This document shows positions 11,583 through 12,039 of a DNA stretch of 12,039 nucleotides, piece after piece; the stretch's first letter is position 1, and every line of letters starts with the position of its first letter. This stretch comes from JBLHKS01 sp047620505 (lineage in GTDB: Bacteria > Verrucomicrobiota > Verrucomicrobiia > Verrucomicrobiales > DEV007), in contig JBLHKS010000214.1 of NCBI GenBank assembly GCA_047620505.1, forward strand, positions 1 to 12,039. Reading direction: 5' to 3'. A program made the translations under genes and the position numbers. Below the pieces are notes generated by a model. That model saw only the letters and a program-made list of their open reading frames with translations. It was not told the DNA's origin and ran no database searches.

Positions 11583-12039
11583 TCAGCACTTTGGCGGATT
11601 CCGCCCGATGAACGGGTGCTGCTCAACTTCGAGAACGGAGCCGCTGACCGGTCCGCACGCATCGCTCAAAAAATACAACACAGCAGTGGCGACTTCCTCC
11701 GGCTTAAATAAGCGACCAGCGGGCACGTACATTTTTGACTGCTGCGAAGGCCAGTCTTCCGGCATTCCCTGATCCTGCTTCCGCTGTTTCTCGTTCTCGG
11801 TCAAAATCCAGCCAGGATTGATCTGATTTACTCGAACTCCGTGTTCGCGATGAAGCGTATCGCCTAGATTTCGAGTCATCGTCATCAGCGCGCCTTTCGA
11901 AATCGAATACGGCAGAAGATTGGGTTCTCCCGAATACGCATTTACGGAACCGATGTTCACTACGGAGCCTCGCGTCGCAGCGAGATGCGGGAGAGCCGCC
12001 TTGATCAAAAAGAGGGGAGCTTTCGTGTTCACCGCCATC
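11583..12039 (-). CDS. short-chain dehydrogenase/reductase (SDR), C-terminal part
   Basis: At least 151 codons are visible; the frame runs into the right edge. The Met at 12036-12038 is internal: it precedes the NTKAPLFL helix of the SDR fold, and the N-terminal nucleotide-binding strand (TGxxxGxG) must lie beyond the window. Counting from that Met, N4 is the structural Asn, S31 (NIGSVNAY) the catalytic Ser, Y44 and K48 (YSISK) the YxxxK pair, and INPGW (73-77) the usual post-catalytic motif. The family end xxGxxLxVDGG is replaced by VSGSVLEVEQHPFIGRN (131-147), a tail I associate with PVC SDRs. It should be an NAD(P)-dependent oxidoreductase; substrate unknown. A strong terminator is about 260 bp downstream. 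Confidence 0.93.
   Translation of the reverse strand, partial: MAVNTKAPLFLIKAALPHLAATRGSVVNIGSVNAYSGEPNLLPYSISKGALMTMTRNLGDTLHREHGVRVNQINPGWILTENEKQRKQDQGMPEDWPSQQSKMYVPAGRLFKPEEVATAVLYFLSDACGPVSGSVLEVEQHPFIGRNPPKC

Overview
The window looks like chromosome from the PVC group, most likely Verrucomicrobia or Planctomycetes. The grounds are gene content: a Cys-type sulfatase with a signal peptide, a Tat-exported DUF1501 protein, a TPR/membrane/VWA protein, an SDR of the type ending in a Glu-Gln-x-Pro-x-Ile-Gly-Arg tail, and mostly weak or absent Shine-Dalgarno sequences. No 16S rRNA or other phylogenetic marker is present, so the phylum is an inference.

Layout. (1) Positions 1-2340 are the tRNA-proximal end of an integrated element. 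A tyrosine recombinase starts 150 bp from the 3' end of a tRNA-Arg(ACG) gene. Behind it on the same strand are a hypothetical protein, a small excisionase-type HTH protein and the first 25 codons of a gene that leaves the window. The far end of the element is not in view. Between the integrase start and the tRNA are short direct repeats and an inverted repeat suited to an attachment site. (2) Positions 2341-2417 are the tRNA. (3) From 2418 to the right edge is ordinary chromosome in divergent and convergent pairs: sulfatase (+), TPR/VWA membrane protein (-), a divergent four-helix membrane protein with a Pro/Ala/Gln-rich tail (+), DUF1501 (-) preceded by an SMP-30/gluconolactonase-like protein (-), a divergent Tat-exported cupin (+), a WecG/TagA glycosyltransferase (-), a possible 57-codon gene with a strong terminator (-), and the C-terminal part of an SDR oxidoreductase (-) cut by the right edge. 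Convergent genes end within 20 bp of each other or share stop-codon bases.

Functionally the chromosomal part points to an envelope and carbohydrate lifestyle: sulfated polysaccharide attack (sulfatase), sugar-lactone hydrolysis (SMP-30), exported redox or sugar enzymes (cupin, DUF1501), cell-surface polymer synthesis (GT26) and membrane-anchored scaffolds (VWA and Pro-rich proteins). Joint action of these genes is inferred from position only.

The most unusual signal is not a gene. A near-palindromic word, AGCAGCTGC (usually CCAGCAGCTGC followed by C or T), occurs ten times between 3086 and 11474. There is at least one copy in every complete chromosomal protein gene, in two different reading frames, plus one copy outside the main genes. 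None occurs in the integrated element. The density of about one per kb resembles genome-wide words such as HIP1 or DNA-uptake sequences. A second, weaker DNA-level signal is an identical 13-base AT-rich element just upstream of two unrelated genes.
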